64,000 bases of DNA from Poriferisulfidus sp963668445 (lineage in GTDB: Bacteria; Pseudomonadota; Gammaproteobacteria; Poriferisulfidales; Poriferisulfidaceae), in assembly GCA_963668445.1 (NCBI GenBank), contig OY764335.1, positions 186,001-250,000 on the forward strand, read 5' to 3'. Positions 16,623-25,595 of this stretch are shown here, piece after piece. The notes under the pieces were generated by a model. It ran no database searches, had not been told where the DNA came from, and saw only the letters and a program-made list of their open reading frames with translations. Position 1 is the stretch's first letter. Each line of letters begins with the position of its first letter. The position numbers and the translations under genes were made by a program.

Positions 16623-17568
16623 CGGCGAAATACTCCCGGGCGGCTCGGATGTCGCGTCCGATCTGCATGCGCAACTGGTCGACGGAATCGAAGCGGCGCT
16701 CCGTGCGCAAGCGGCGGCGAAAGCGCACCGCCAAAGGCTGTCCGTACAAGTCGCCTTCAAAGTCTAGCAGGTGGACCTCAACCCGCAGGCTCAGGCCGTC
16801 GACGGTCGGGCGGGTGCCGACATTGGCCACGCCCGCATGCGTCCGTCCGTCATGCACGGCCGTGATCGCGAAAACGCCGCGCAGGGGCGGGTCGTACGGG
16901 AAGTCCAGATTGGCGGTGGGAAAGCCGAGCGCGCGGCCGCGCCGGTCGCCCGTCGCCACGGCCGCCCGCATCTCGACCGGATGCCCCAGAAGAAGTTCGG
17001 CGGCTTCCAGTTCGCCGCCCGCCAAGGCAGTGCGCACCCGCGTGCTGCTGATGCGTTCGCCGCCGTGTTCCAGCAGTGGTGCCGGTTCGAATGCGAAGCG
17101 GCCGGCCGCCGCTTCCGCCGCCAGCAGGGCGGCATCGCCTTCGCGGTCGCGTCCGAAGCGGAAGTCCGCGCCGACGGTCAGGTATTGCACCTGCATGGCA
17201 TCGCCGAGTATGTTCCGGACGAAGTCCGGCGCCGGCATGTCGGCGACGGCGTGGTCGAACGGCAGCACGATGAGACGGGTGAGTTCCGGGCACAGATGTT
17301 CGATCAGCGCGGCCTTGTCGATGAGCGAGCTGAGGCGGGCGGGGGCCGCTGCGCCGCGGAAGTGCTCGAGCGGCGTCGGCTCGAAAGTCAGCAAGGCCGA
17401 ATCGAGGCCGTGCGTCTTTGCCGCCTGCAGCAGCCGCGCCAGAACGGCTTGGTGGCCGCGGTGCAGTCCGTCGTACGTGCCGACAGTGGCCGCGCAGGGC
17501 GGCAGCGGCCGATCGTCCAGCACGCGGACCCGGCTGCGGCCGGGGACCCAGTCGGGCAGCGCGTTCAT
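16612..17568 (-). CDS. ribF: Bifunctional riboflavin kinase/FAD synthetase
   Basis: 318 residues. The N-terminal nucleotidyltransferase has GTYDGLHRGHQ and SSTRVR; the C-terminal riboflavin kinase has GRALGFPTANL and GVANVGTRPT. It converts riboflavin to FMN and then FAD. ATG 17568 overlaps the murJ stop (ATGA), and the end overlaps ileS. The order murJ-ribF-ileS-lspA is common in gammaproteobacteria. Confidence 0.95.
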   Translation of the reverse strand: MNALPDWVPGRSRVRVLDDRPLPPCAATVGTYDGLHRGHQAVLARLLQAAKTHGLDSALLTFEPTPLEHFRGAAAPARLSSLIDKAALIEHLCPELTRLIVLPFDHAVADMPAPDFVRNILGDAMQVQYLTVGADFRFGRDREGDAALLAAEAAAGRFAFEPAPLLEHGGERISSTRVRTALAGGELEAAELLLGHPVEMRAAVATGDRRGRALGFPTANLDFPYDPPLRGVFAITAVHDGRTHAGVANVGTRPTVDGLSLRVEVHLLDFEGDLYGQPLAVRFRRRLRTERRFDSVDQLRMQIGRDIRAAREYFADAC

Positions 17569-19139
17569 GGTCCGGTCCGGTCCGGTGCGGCCGGGGCCCG
17601 CAGGTCGCGCGGCCGGGCGCCGAGCAGCCACAGCGCGGAAGCATAGGCGGCGGCGGCGAGCGCCAGCAGCCCGGTCAGGCGCAGCAGGCGTTCCCCGAAA
17701 TGCCACTGCATCCAGTCGTCTGTAGGCGGAATCAGGCTCCACAGGGCGGCGGCCATGATGCCGCTGGCCAGCAGGGCGCGGGCGAGCAGTTGGCGGGTGG
17801 CGGTCGTGATGGCGTAGAAGCGGCGCCCCTGCAGTCCGCGATAAAGCAGTCCGGCATTGAGATAGGCGGCCAGCGCGGTGGCCAGCGCCAGCGCTGCGTG
17901 CGGTCCGGCCCAGCCGGCGGCCAGCCAGCCCAGCACGCCGATGCCCGTCAGCGCCATGTTGGCCAGCATGGCCGCGACGCCGATGCGTACGGGCGTGCGC
18001 GTGTCCTGATGCGCGAAGAAGCCGGGCGCGAACACCTTGACCAGAATGAAGGCGGGCAGCCCGGCCGCGAAGGCGGCCAGCGAGAGTCCCGCCATGCGCG
18101 TATCCCGCAGCGTGAATTCGCGGTACTGCAGAAGGGTCGCCAGAATCGGCTCGGCAAGCAGGATCAGCCCGGCCGTGGCCGGAAGCGCGACGATCAGGCC
18201 CGTGCGCACCCCCCATTCCATGCCGGCCCGGAAGCCGTCGGCATCGTCCTGGGCGCGGCATTCGGACAGGCGCGGCAGCAGCACGGTGGCAACGGAAATG
18301 CCGAACAAGGCCAGCGGCAATTCCACGAAGCGGTCCGACAAATAAAGCCAGCTGATGCTGCCGACGGCCAGAAACGACGCGACCAGCGTATCGAACAGCA
18401 GGTTGATTTGCACCACGGACGAGGCGAACAGGGCCGGCAGCATCAGTTTCGCGATGCGCCGGACGCCGCTGTGCTTCCAGTCCAGGCGCGGGCGCGGCAG
18501 CAGGCCGTGCCGATGCAGCCACGGCAATTGGATGGCCAGCTGCAGGATACCGGCCGCGAACACGCCCCAAGCGAGGGCGTAGGCCGGCTGCTCTAGTTGC
18601 GGGGCGAGCCACAGCACGGCGGCGATCAGCGACAGGTTGAGCAGCGCCGGCGTGATGGCCGGCAGCGCGAAGCGGCCGATGGCGTTGAACATGCTGCCGG
18701 CCATGGCGGTCAGCGAAATGAACAGCACGTAGGGGAAGGTGATGCGCAGCAGGTCGCCGGCGACGTCGGCGCGGGCATCGCCCGCGAAGCCGGGCGCGAA
18801 GATCAGGATCAGGATCGGCGCCGCCAGCACGCCCACGGCGGTGATGAGCGCCAAGGCCGTCGCCAGCGCTCCGGCCGCCGCGTCGATCAGAGGCCGCAGC
18901 TCCTGCGGCCGCTGCTCGCGGTATTCCACGAAGACCGGCACGAACGCTTGCGCGAAGGCCCCTTCGGCCGACAGGCGGCGCAGGAAATTGGGAATGCGGA
19001 AGGCGACGAAGAAGGCGTCCAGTGCTCCGTGCGCGTTGCTGATGAAGACGAAGATCGCCGCATCGCGGGCATAGCCCAAGAGCCGCGACAGCGAGGTCAT
19101 GGCCGCCGTGGTGGCTAAGGCGCGGAACAGGCGGATCAT
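17565..19139 (-). CDS. murJ: Lipid II flippase
   Basis: 524 residues from ATG 19139 (MIRLFRALATTAAMTSLSR), an integral MOP-superfamily protein with about 14 hydrophobic segments. Conserved parts include SRLLGYARD, FFVAFRIPNFLRRL and EGAFAQAFVPVF. It moves lipid II across the inner membrane for peptidoglycan synthesis. GAGG lies about 10 bases before the start. A TATAAT at 19180-19185 probably begins the murJ-ribF-ileS-lspA transcript. Confidence 0.95.
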   Translation of the reverse strand: MIRLFRALATTAAMTSLSRLLGYARDAAIFVFISNAHGALDAFFVAFRIPNFLRRLSAEGAFAQAFVPVFVEYREQRPQELRPLIDAAAGALATALALITAVGVLAAPILILIFAPGFAGDARADVAGDLLRITFPYVLFISLTAMAGSMFNAIGRFALPAITPALLNLSLIAAVLWLAPQLEQPAYALAWGVFAAGILQLAIQLPWLHRHGLLPRPRLDWKHSGVRRIAKLMLPALFASSVVQINLLFDTLVASFLAVGSISWLYLSDRFVELPLALFGISVATVLLPRLSECRAQDDADGFRAGMEWGVRTGLIVALPATAGLILLAEPILATLLQYREFTLRDTRMAGLSLAAFAAGLPAFILVKVFAPGFFAHQDTRTPVRIGVAAMLANMALTGIGVLGWLAAGWAGPHAALALATALAAYLNAGLLYRGLQGRRFYAITTATRQLLARALLASGIMAAALWSLIPPTDDWMQWHFGERLLRLTGLLALAAAAYASALWLLGARPRDLRAPAAPDRTGP

Positions 19140-19179
19140 CGGGCGGAGCCTCAAGCGATAGGCATCGGGAATGGCAGTT

Positions 19180-19185
19180 ATTATA
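19180..19185 (-). promoter_or_regulatory. Perfect -10 box for murJ operon
   Basis: TATAAT on the minus strand, 40 bases upstream of the murJ ATG, in a locally A+T-rich patch. Confidence 0.5.
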
Positions 19186-19297
19186 GAAAGATAGATGGAT
19201 ATCGGCACCGAATGCTTCGTTTGCTAAACTCCATGCCGGGCATCTTCAGGGACGGAATGCCAAGGATTCGGATTTAATCGATTGCCAGGAGGAGGAC

Positions 19298-19564
19298 TTG
19301 GATCATGCCTATGAAAACCCGCCTCATCCGGGATTGTCTGTGCGCCACGACTGCCTTGAACCCTTGGGTCTCAGCGTAGCGGAAGAGGCTCGCAAGCTCG
19401 GCGTCAGCCGCAAGCAGCTTTCGGATATCGTGAATTGCCGCTCGGGCATCTCCCCTGAGATGGCTGTCCGCCTCGACAAGGTATTCGGAGGCGGTGCGGA
19501 AGCCTGGTGTCGGATTCAGGCGACCTGCAATCTGGCCCAAGCCATGAATAAACGAGCGGATTGA
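19298..19564 (+). CDS. HigA-like antitoxin with displaced start; no HigB seen
   Basis: 88 residues if read from TTG 19298. The body is a HigA/VapI-type XRE antitoxin: NPPHPG, LEPLGLSVAEEARKLGVSRKQLS and RSGISPEMAVRL. The family normally starts M-x-M-K-N-PPHPG. An ATG with an ideal AGGAGG spacing lies at 19305 and reads MPMK, but it is one base out of frame with NPPHPG; a fifth A in the run 19314-19317 would join them. Either a TTG start is used, or one A is missing (mutation or sequencing error). A HigB toxin, usually directly upstream, was not found in 19140-19297. It may be a relict. Confidence 0.65.
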   Translation: MDHAYENPPHPGLSVRHDCLEPLGLSVAEEARKLGVSRKQLSDIVNCRSGISPEMAVRLDKVFGGGAEAWCRIQATCNLAQAMNKRAD

Positions 19565-19599
19565 CGCTTGAGCAGCTCTTTCCGACAATCTGAATCGAT

Positions 19600-20037
19600 T
19601 CAAGCGCGAGGCAGGAACGGGTTCTGCACCATGACCGTGCCGTACGTCCGGCCATGCTGGAAGTCCTCGGACAGAATCATCGAAATGCCATGGACCTCAG
19701 CGTAGGCCCATACGTGCGCATCGAACCAAGCCAGGCCGTAGGCGGCAGCCCCGCGCAATGCCATCCGCAAGATGGCGTCGGTGGGGTAGAGGATCGGAAA
19801 CTGCCCCATCAATTCTTCGGCTTCCCGGCACGCATCGGCCATGTCGAGCAATCGGTCTTCGGGAGCGCCTCGAGTGGCTGCGGCGACGAACTCGACGAGG
19901 GCTTGATGCGGAATGCGGATGCGTCCGGCCATGAGGCCGTCCCGAAGGAGGCCCGTTGCAATCTGCTGCTTTCCCGGAAACCGCCGGTCGTAGCGATAGA
20001 CCAGCACATGGGTATCGATCAGAGCCCGGTCAGCCAC
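19600..20037 (-). CDS. PIN-domain toxin (VapC-like)
   Basis: 145 residues from GTG 20037. The PIN acidic residues are in place: Asp8 in LIDTHV, Glu in ALVEFV, Asp in WFDAHV and Asp in SEDFQ. VapC toxins are Mg-dependent RNases that cut tRNA or rRNA. The start overlaps the antitoxin stop by 8 bases, so toxin synthesis is coupled to antitoxin translation. The longer open frame upstream is the antitoxin gene read in another frame. Confidence 0.85.
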   Translation of the reverse strand: MADRALIDTHVLVYRYDRRFPGKQQIATGLLRDGLMAGRIRIPHQALVEFVAAATRGAPEDRLLDMADACREAEELMGQFPILYPTDAILRMALRGAAAYGLAWFDAHVWAYAEVHGISMILSEDFQHGRTYGTVMVQNPFLPRA

Positions 20038-20311
20038 GTTCGTAAAGCTCTTCTCGGGTCCATCCCCGCGTGCTTGCGCGGCGCATCTTCCGCCCGGCTT
20101 CGCGTTTTCTCTGCCGGTCGGTTGCCGCATCGAAGAGGCGCAAGCGCGTCGCGGCATCAAGCCCCTCGGCAGGCATGGCGGCATTGGGAGGCACCACGCG
20201 GATGATTTCGCCGGCCGCTTCGAAGCGGATATCGTCGCCAGGACGAAGCCCGTACTGCGTCGCCAGCAGTTTGGGGACCGTAACCTGAAGTTTTCTGCTT
20301 ATCTTTGACAT
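20030..20311 (-). CDS. AbrB/MazE-type antitoxin (VapB-like)
   Basis: 93 residues. The N-terminal 45 are a swapped-hairpin AbrB DNA-binding domain (KLQVTVPKLLATQYGLRPGD), and the charged C-terminus should wrap the toxin. It neutralises the PIN toxin encoded by the overlapping gene and probably represses the pair. The promoter is near consensus and ends only six bases before the ATG, which predicts a leaderless or near-leaderless mRNA. Confidence 0.85.
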   Translation of the reverse strand: MSKISRKLQVTVPKLLATQYGLRPGDDIRFEAAGEIIRVVPPNAAMPAEGLDAATRLRLFDAATDRQRKREAGRKMRRASTRGWTREELYERG

Positions 20312-20317
20312 GTCTTT

Positions 20318-20345
20318 ACTATAAAAAAGAAAAATGCCTTGTCAA
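20318..20345 (-). promoter_or_regulatory. Strong promoter of the AbrB/PIN pair, probably leaderless
   Basis: TTGACA (20340-20345) and TATAGT (20318-20323) with a 16-base spacer. The -10 ends 6 bases before ATG 20311, so transcription should begin at or next to the start codon. Confidence 0.65.
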
Positions 20346-20572
20346 GACGGATAGAGACGGCTGCCAAGCCAAAGCTGAAACTGCTGTTGCGGCATGCCAG
20401 AATATCCGGTGCTTCAGCCGACGCGCTTGCCGACCGGCCAAAGTTCTGCCAACTCTTCCCCGACAAGAGCTCGCCGACCTCCATCCGGGCAGAAGGGCGG
20501 ATGTGCTAGAATACGCCCGCCTTTCGATGATGAGGGCGCCAAGGCGGATTCGGACGCCGGGACTTCAAGGCC
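20346..20572. other. Divergent intergenic region between toxin-antitoxin pair and atp operon
   Basis: It contains the atp promoter candidate but no ORF that looks coding on either strand. No tRNA or small RNA was recognised. Confidence 0.4.
20504..20512 (+). promoter_or_regulatory. Extended -10 promoter of the atp operon
   Basis: TGC followed by TAGAAT (20507-20512), an extended -10, about 60 bases upstream of atpI. Confidence 0.45.
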
Positions 20573-20929
20573 ATGAAGGCAGGCATGCCGGTGGCGCATG
20601 TCCTCGCCGCGCAGTTGGCGGTGACGCTGCTGTGTCTGGCGGGGATTTTTTATGACCGGGCGGCGGGCATGTCAGGCGCGATGGGAAGCGCCCTGTGCCT
20701 GATTCCGAATGCGCTGGCGGCATCGGTTCTGTTCCGCCGGCAGCGGGCGCGGAGCGTCCGGGAAGAGCAGCGCCGCATGCGCGTGGCTTGGGCCTTGCGC
20801 TGGCTGGGCGCTTTGGCGGGCTTGGGCTTGATTCTGGGGCTGTACCCGGAAGTCCGGCCGATTCCGCTGTTTGCGGCGTATGCCGCGACGCTGGCGGCTC
20901 CTCTCATCGGGCACTGGATTTTTCGATGA
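20573..20929 (+). CDS. atpI: ATP synthase subunit I
   Basis: 118 residues with four hydrophobic segments, the usual small membrane protein that opens the proteobacterial atp operon and helps assemble the c-ring. Sequence conservation is low, so the call rests on topology, size and its position 43 bases before atpB. ATG 20585 is an alternative start. Confidence 0.82.
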   Translation: MKAGMPVAHVLAAQLAVTLLCLAGIFYDRAAGMSGAMGSALCLIPNALAASVLFRRQRARSVREEQRRMRVAWALRWLGALAGLGLILGLYPEVRPIPLFAAYAATLAAPLIGHWIFR

Positions 20930-20972
20930 ACCTGGATGCGCGGCAACACGCTTAACGGAGTCGGTCAACAGC

Positions 20973-21818
20973 ATGGCGGCGGATTACGCATCGGGGTCCG
21001 AGTACATCAAGCACCACCTGACCCACCTGACCTACGGGCGGCATCCGGACGGCAGCTGGGGCCTCGCCCATACGGCGGAAGAGGTGCAGGCGATGGGCTT
21101 CTGGGCCGTCCACGTCGACTCGATGGCGTGGGCGATCGGCTTGGGCGCCTTGTTCGTGGCGGTGTTCGCGGCGGCGGCGCGCCGGGCGAGCGCCGATGTC
21201 CCCGGCGGCTTCCAGAACGCCATCGAGCAGATCATCGAGTTCATCGACGGCACGGTGCGGGATTCTTTCAACCATACCAACCGGATGGTGGCGCCGCTGG
21301 CGCTGTGCTCGTTCATGTGGGTGTTCCTCATGAACCTGATGGATCTGGTGCCGGTGGACTGGGTGCCGTGGGTCTTTTCGCTGGCGGGCGTGCACTACAT
21401 GAAGATCGTGCCGACGACCGACCCGAACATCACCATGGGCCTGTCTCTGTCCGTGTTCGCGCTGATGCTGTACTACAGCTTCCGGCGCAAGGGCGTCGGC
21501 GGCTTCCTTGCCGAACTGACGCTGCACCCGTTCACCGCGAAGAACCCGCTCCTCAAGCTGCTGCTGATTCCGGTCAATCTGTTTCTTGAAGGCGTGGCGC
21601 TTCTGGCCAAGCCGGTCTCGCACGGCCTGCGCCTGTTCGGCAACCTGTACGCCGGCGAGATGATCTTCATCCTGATCGCGCTGCTGCCGCTGTGGGCGCA
21701 GTGGACCCTGTCGGTGCCATGGGCGATCTTCCATGTCCTAGTGATTCTGCTGCAGGCGTTCATCTTCATGGTGCTGACCGTGGTCTACCTGAACATGGCG
21801 CACGACACGGCGCACTGA
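20973..21818 (+). CDS. atpB: ATP synthase F0 subunit a
   Basis: 281 residues, integral membrane. The essential arginine of the proton half-channels is in HGLRLFGNLYAGE. ATG 20973 (MAADYASGSEYIKHHL) is chosen as the normal start with GGAG upstream; the longer frame overlaps atpI. Confidence 0.96.
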   Translation: MAADYASGSEYIKHHLTHLTYGRHPDGSWGLAHTAEEVQAMGFWAVHVDSMAWAIGLGALFVAVFAAAARRASADVPGGFQNAIEQIIEFIDGTVRDSFNHTNRMVAPLALCSFMWVFLMNLMDLVPVDWVPWVFSLAGVHYMKIVPTTDPNITMGLSLSVFALMLYYSFRRKGVGGFLAELTLHPFTAKNPLLKLLLIPVNLFLEGVALLAKPVSHGLRLFGNLYAGEMIFILIALLPLWAQWTLSVPWAIFHVLVILLQAFIFMVLTVVYLNMAHDTAH

Positions 21819-21861
21819 TCCGACACCCGTTTTTCCCCATTTCCACTTCGGAGTATTTTTC

Positions 21862-22098
21862 ATGGAACTTGTATCTGGCCTGATTTACATCGCCGGCGGC
21901 CTGATGATGGGCCTAGGCGCCTTGGGCGCGGCCATCGGCATCGGCAACCTAGGCGGCAAATACATGGAAGGCATCGCCCGCCAGCCGGAACTGATCCCGA
22001 TGCTGCGCACGCAAATGTTCATCGTGCTGGGCCTGGTCGATGCCGTGCCGATGATCGCCGTCGGCATCGCGTTCTACCTGCTGTTCGCCGTCGCCTGA
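21862..22098 (+). CDS. atpE: ATP synthase F0 subunit c
   Basis: 78 residues, two membrane helices joined by the polar loop ARQPEL. The ion-binding acid is the Asp in LVDAVPM, with no sodium-type Gln/Glu signature, so the ring should be proton-driven. Confidence 0.97.
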   Translation: MELVSGLIYIAGGLMMGLGALGAAIGIGNLGGKYMEGIARQPELIPMLRTQMFIVLGLVDAVPMIAVGIAFYLLFAVA

Positions 22099-22117
22099 GG
22101 CTGCGGGAGGCATCCCG

Positions 22118-22588
22118 ATGAACATCAACCTCACCCTGATCGGGCAGGCGATTTCGTTCGCGATCTTCGTCTGGTTTTGCATGCGCTTCGTGTGGCCGCC
22201 GGTGACGGAGGCGCTGGAAAATCGCCGCCGGCGCATTGCCGATGGTTTGGCGCAGGCCGAAGCGGCCGCTGCGGAACGGGCGAATGCCGCCAAGACGGCG
22301 CAGCGCATGACCGGTGAGGCGCGAACCGAAGCTTCCCGCATCTTGAGCCAGGCCGAACGCCGGGCCGGCGAGATCATGGAAGAGGCGCGGACGGCGGCCA
22401 AGGCCGAAGGCGAACGCATTCTGGCCCGGGCGCAGGCCGAGATCGAACAGAACGCGCAACAGGCCCGCGAGGGCTTGCGCCGCGAGGTGGCCGGTCTGGC
22501 GGTCGCCGGAGCGGAAGCCGTGCTGCGGCGCGAAGTGGACGCGACCGCGCATGAGGCGGCGCTGGAAGAGTTGGCGGGACGTCTGTGA
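22118..22588 (+). CDS. atpF: ATP synthase F0 subunit b
   Basis: 156 residues: one N-terminal membrane helix (LIGQAISFAIFVWFCMRFVW), then a long Ala/Glu/Arg-rich coiled coil forming the peripheral stalk. The end overlaps atpH by 4 bases. Confidence 0.95.
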   Translation: MNINLTLIGQAISFAIFVWFCMRFVWPPVTEALENRRRRIADGLAQAEAAAAERANAAKTAQRMTGEARTEASRILSQAERRAGEIMEEARTAAKAEGERILARAQAEIEQNAQQAREGLRREVAGLAVAGAEAVLRREVDATAHEAALEELAGRL

Positions 22589-23115
22589 GCGGCATCACGC
22601 TGGCCCGGCCCTATGCGCGCGCTGCGTTCGGCTATGCGCGCGAAGACGGCGCACTGGATGCCTTTTCGGCCATGCTGGCGCTGGCGGCCGCATTCGCACG
22701 GGACGCGCAGGTGCGCGCCCTGCTGGCCGATCCGCGCCTGACGCGAACGCGCCGCTCCGACATGCTCGTTGAACTGGGCGGGGAACGGTTCGACGCGCCG
22801 ATGCGGAATTTCCTGCAGGCGCTGGGCGAGCGCGACCGGCTGCCGCTGCTGCCCGAGGTCGCGAAGCAGTTCGAACAGTTGCGCGCCGCGCATGAGCGGC
22901 GCCTGACCGCCGAAGTGGCCAGCGCCCGGGCGCTGGATGCGGCGCAGCAGGACCGGATCCGCGAGGAACTGGAGGCCCGCACCGGCCAGACCGTGGAGCT
23001 GGCGGCACGCATTGACGAACAACTGCTGGGCGGCGCGGTGGTGCGCGCCGGCGACCGGGTGCTGGACGCCTCGCTGCGCGGGCGCCTGCAGCAGCTGGCG
23101 CAAAGCCTGGCCTGA
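22585..23115 (+). CDS. atpH: ATP synthase F1 subunit delta
   Basis: 176 residues. It begins with ITLARPYARAAFGYA, the helical N-terminal domain that holds the peripheral stalk to the alpha subunits, and ends with the domain containing GGAVVRAGDRVLDASLRGRL. GTG start 22585 overlaps the atpF stop. Confidence 0.95.
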   Translation: MSGITLARPYARAAFGYAREDGALDAFSAMLALAAAFARDAQVRALLADPRLTRTRRSDMLVELGGERFDAPMRNFLQALGERDRLPLLPEVAKQFEQLRAAHERRLTAEVASARALDAAQQDRIREELEARTGQTVELAARIDEQLLGGAVVRAGDRVLDASLRGRLQQLAQSLA

Positions 23116-23140
23116 TCCATCCAACCGGAGTAGAAGACGC

Positions 23141-24685
23141 ATGTCTGCCTTGAACCCGACCGAAATTTCAGACCTGATCAAGCAACGCATCGCCGCGTTC
23201 GATGTCGCTCCGCAGGCGGCTAGCGAAGGCACGGTGGTGATGGTGACCGACGGCATCGTACGCATCCACGGCCTGCAGGACGTCATGTCCGGCGAGATGA
23301 TTGCGCTGCCGGGCGACAGCTACGCCATTGCCCTCAATCTGGAGCGCGACTCGGTCGGCGCCGTGGTGCTGGGCGACTACCGCCACATCAGCGAAGGCGA
23401 TACCGCCCGCTGCACCGGACGCATTCTGGAAGTGCCGGTCGGCGAGGAGCTTCTGGGCCGGGTGGTCAACTCGCTGGGCGAGCCGGTCGACGGCAAGGGC
23501 GTGCTGGACATGCAGACCCGTTCGCCCATTGAGAAGATCGCGCCGGGCGTCATCGACCGCCAGTCGGTGTCGCAGCCGGTGCAGACCGGCCTCAAATCGA
23601 TCGACGCGATGGTGCCGATCGGACGCGGCCAGCGCGAACTGATCATCGGCGACCGCCAGACCGGCAAGACGGCGCTGGCGATCGACACCATCATCAACCA
23701 GAAGGGCGCCGACCTTACCTGCATCTACGTCGCCATCGGCCAGAAAGCCTCCTCCATCTCCAACGTGGTGCGCAAGCTCGAAGAGCATGGCGCCATGGAG
23801 CACACCATCGTGGTGGCGGCCACCGCGTCCGAATCGGCGGCGATGCAGTACATCGCACCGTACGCCGGCTGCGCGATGGGCGAGTTCTTCCGCGACCGCG
23901 GCGAAGACGCGCTGATCATCTACGACGACCTGACCAAGCAGGCCTGGGCGTACCGCCAGGTGTCGCTGCTGCTGCGCCGCCCGCCGGGGCGCGAAGCCTA
24001 TCCCGGCGACGTGTTCTACCTGCATTCGCGCCTGCTCGAACGCGCTTCCCGCGTGAATGCCGATTACGTCGAACGTGAGACGGGCGGCAAGGTCAAGGGC
24101 CGCACCGGCAGCCTGACCGCGCTGCCGGTCATCGAAACGCAGGCCGGGGACGTCTCCGCATTCGTGCCGACCAACGTGATTTCCATTACGGACGGGCAGA
24201 TCTTCCTCGAGACCGACTTGTTCAACGCCGGCTTCCGCCCCGCAATCAATGCCGGGCTGTCGGTGTCGCGGGTCGGCGGAGCGGCGCAGACGACGCTGAT
24301 CAAGAAGCTCGGCGGCGGCGTGCGGCTGGCGCTGGCGCAGTACCGCGAACTGGCGGCGTTCTCGCAGTTCGCATCCGATCTGGACGAACAGACGCGCAAG
24401 CAGCTGGAGCGCGGCGAGCGCGTGATGGAACTGATGAAGCAAGGCCAGTACAAGCCGATGCCGATCGCCGACATGGCGCTGTCGCTGTACGCCGTCAACG
24501 AAGGCTGGCTCGACGATGTCGCCATCGGCGAGGTGCGGGCGTTCGAAGCGGCGCTGCACAGCTATGCCCGTGCCGAGCATGGCGAGTTCCTCGACGAGCT
24601 GAACCGCAGCGGCGCATGGGACGACGACACGCAGGCCCGCTTCAAGACAATCCTCGAAGCCTTCGTCAAGACGCAGAGCTGGTAA
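23141..24685 (+). CDS. atpA: ATP synthase F1 subunit alpha
   Basis: 514 residues. Walker A is GDRQTGKTA; GRVVNSLGEPVDGKG and PAINAGLSVSRVGGAAQ are conserved. It is the non-catalytic nucleotide-binding subunit. ATG 23141 (MSALNPTEISDLIK) follows AGTAGAAG and gives the standard length. Confidence 0.97.
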   Translation: MSALNPTEISDLIKQRIAAFDVAPQAASEGTVVMVTDGIVRIHGLQDVMSGEMIALPGDSYAIALNLERDSVGAVVLGDYRHISEGDTARCTGRILEVPVGEELLGRVVNSLGEPVDGKGVLDMQTRSPIEKIAPGVIDRQSVSQPVQTGLKSIDAMVPIGRGQRELIIGDRQTGKTALAIDTIINQKGADLTCIYVAIGQKASSISNVVRKLEEHGAMEHTIVVAATASESAAMQYIAPYAGCAMGEFFRDRGEDALIIYDDLTKQAWAYRQVSLLLRRPPGREAYPGDVFYLHSRLLERASRVNADYVERETGGKVKGRTGSLTALPVIETQAGDVSAFVPTNVISITDGQIFLETDLFNAGFRPAINAGLSVSRVGGAAQTTLIKKLGGGVRLALAQYRELAAFSQFASDLDEQTRKQLERGERVMELMKQGQYKPMPIADMALSLYAVNEGWLDDVAIGEVRAFEAALHSYARAEHGEFLDELNRSGAWDDDTQARFKTILEAFVKTQSW

Positions 24686-24692
24686 CGCATCC

Positions 24693-25559
24693 ATGGCGGG
24701 CGAAAAGGAAATCCGCAGCAAGATCTCGAGTATCCAGAATACTCAGAAGATCACCAAGGCGATGGAAATGGTCGCGGCCAGCAAAATGCGCCGCGCCCAG
24801 GACCGGATGCGGGCCGCCCGCCCGTACGCCGACAAGATCCGCGAGGTGATCGGCAACCTCGCGCATGCCCATTCCGAATACCGCCATCCGTTTCTGGAGG
24901 AACGCGGGCAGGTGCGCGGCGTCGGCTTCATCATTATGTCCACCGACCGCGGCCTGTGCGGCGGCCTCAACGTCAACCTGTTCAAACTGGCGCTCCGCGA
25001 AATCGCCCTGTGGCGCAAGGATCGGGTGCCGGTGCGGCTGTGCCTGCTGGGCAGCAAGGCGACCGCCGCGTTCAAGCGTCTGGGCGACGTCGAAATTGTG
25101 GCGCAAGCGTCGCAATTGGGCGACGCGCCGAAGCTGGAGGAGGTCATCGGCCAGATTAAGATCATGTTCGACGACTACATCGAGGGGCGCACCGACCGGG
25201 TGTATCTGGCGGAGAACCGGTTCGTCAGCACCATGAGCCAAAGTCCGCAGATCTCGCCGCTGCTGCCGACGCCGCCGACCGAAACCCAGGAACTGAAGCA
25301 CCACTGGGACTACTTGTACGAACCGGATGCCCGTGAGGTGTTGGACGGGCTGCTGAAGCGCTATGTGGAATCGCTGGTGTACCGGGGCGTCGTCGAGAAC
25401 GTCGCCTGCGAAATGGCGGCGCGCATGCTGGCGATGAACAGCGCCTCCGACAACGCCGGCAACCTCATCAAGGAGTTGCAGCTGGTGTACAACAAGGCGC
25501 GTCAGGCGTCGATCACCCAGGAAATCTCGGAAATCGTCGGCGGCGCAGCCGCCGTGTGA
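24693..25559 (+). CDS. atpG: ATP synthase F1 subunit gamma
   Basis: 288 residues. The N-terminal coiled coil has KITKAMEMVAASKMRRAQ and the conserved STDRGLCGGLN; the C-terminal helix ends ITQEISEIVGGAAAV. It is the rotating central shaft linking the c-ring to alpha3-beta3. Confidence 0.97.
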   Translation: MAGEKEIRSKISSIQNTQKITKAMEMVAASKMRRAQDRMRAARPYADKIREVIGNLAHAHSEYRHPFLEERGQVRGVGFIIMSTDRGLCGGLNVNLFKLALREIALWRKDRVPVRLCLLGSKATAAFKRLGDVEIVAQASQLGDAPKLEEVIGQIKIMFDDYIEGRTDRVYLAENRFVSTMSQSPQISPLLPTPPTETQELKHHWDYLYEPDAREVLDGLLKRYVESLVYRGVVENVACEMAARMLAMNSASDNAGNLIKELQLVYNKARQASITQEISEIVGGAAAV

Positions 25560-25595
25560 CCGAATCGGACCATTCACCAAGGAGACGAACGACCC

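Noticed and set aside
19140..19297. Possible remnant of a HigB toxin upstream of the HigA-like gene
   Set aside because: Only a short I-R-I-like match can be forced with a frameshift; no wider HigB sequence is visible.
23168..24721. 517-codon minus-strand frame opposite atpA, and a similar one opposite atpD
   Set aside because: Both are antisense shadows of highly conserved ATP synthase genes.
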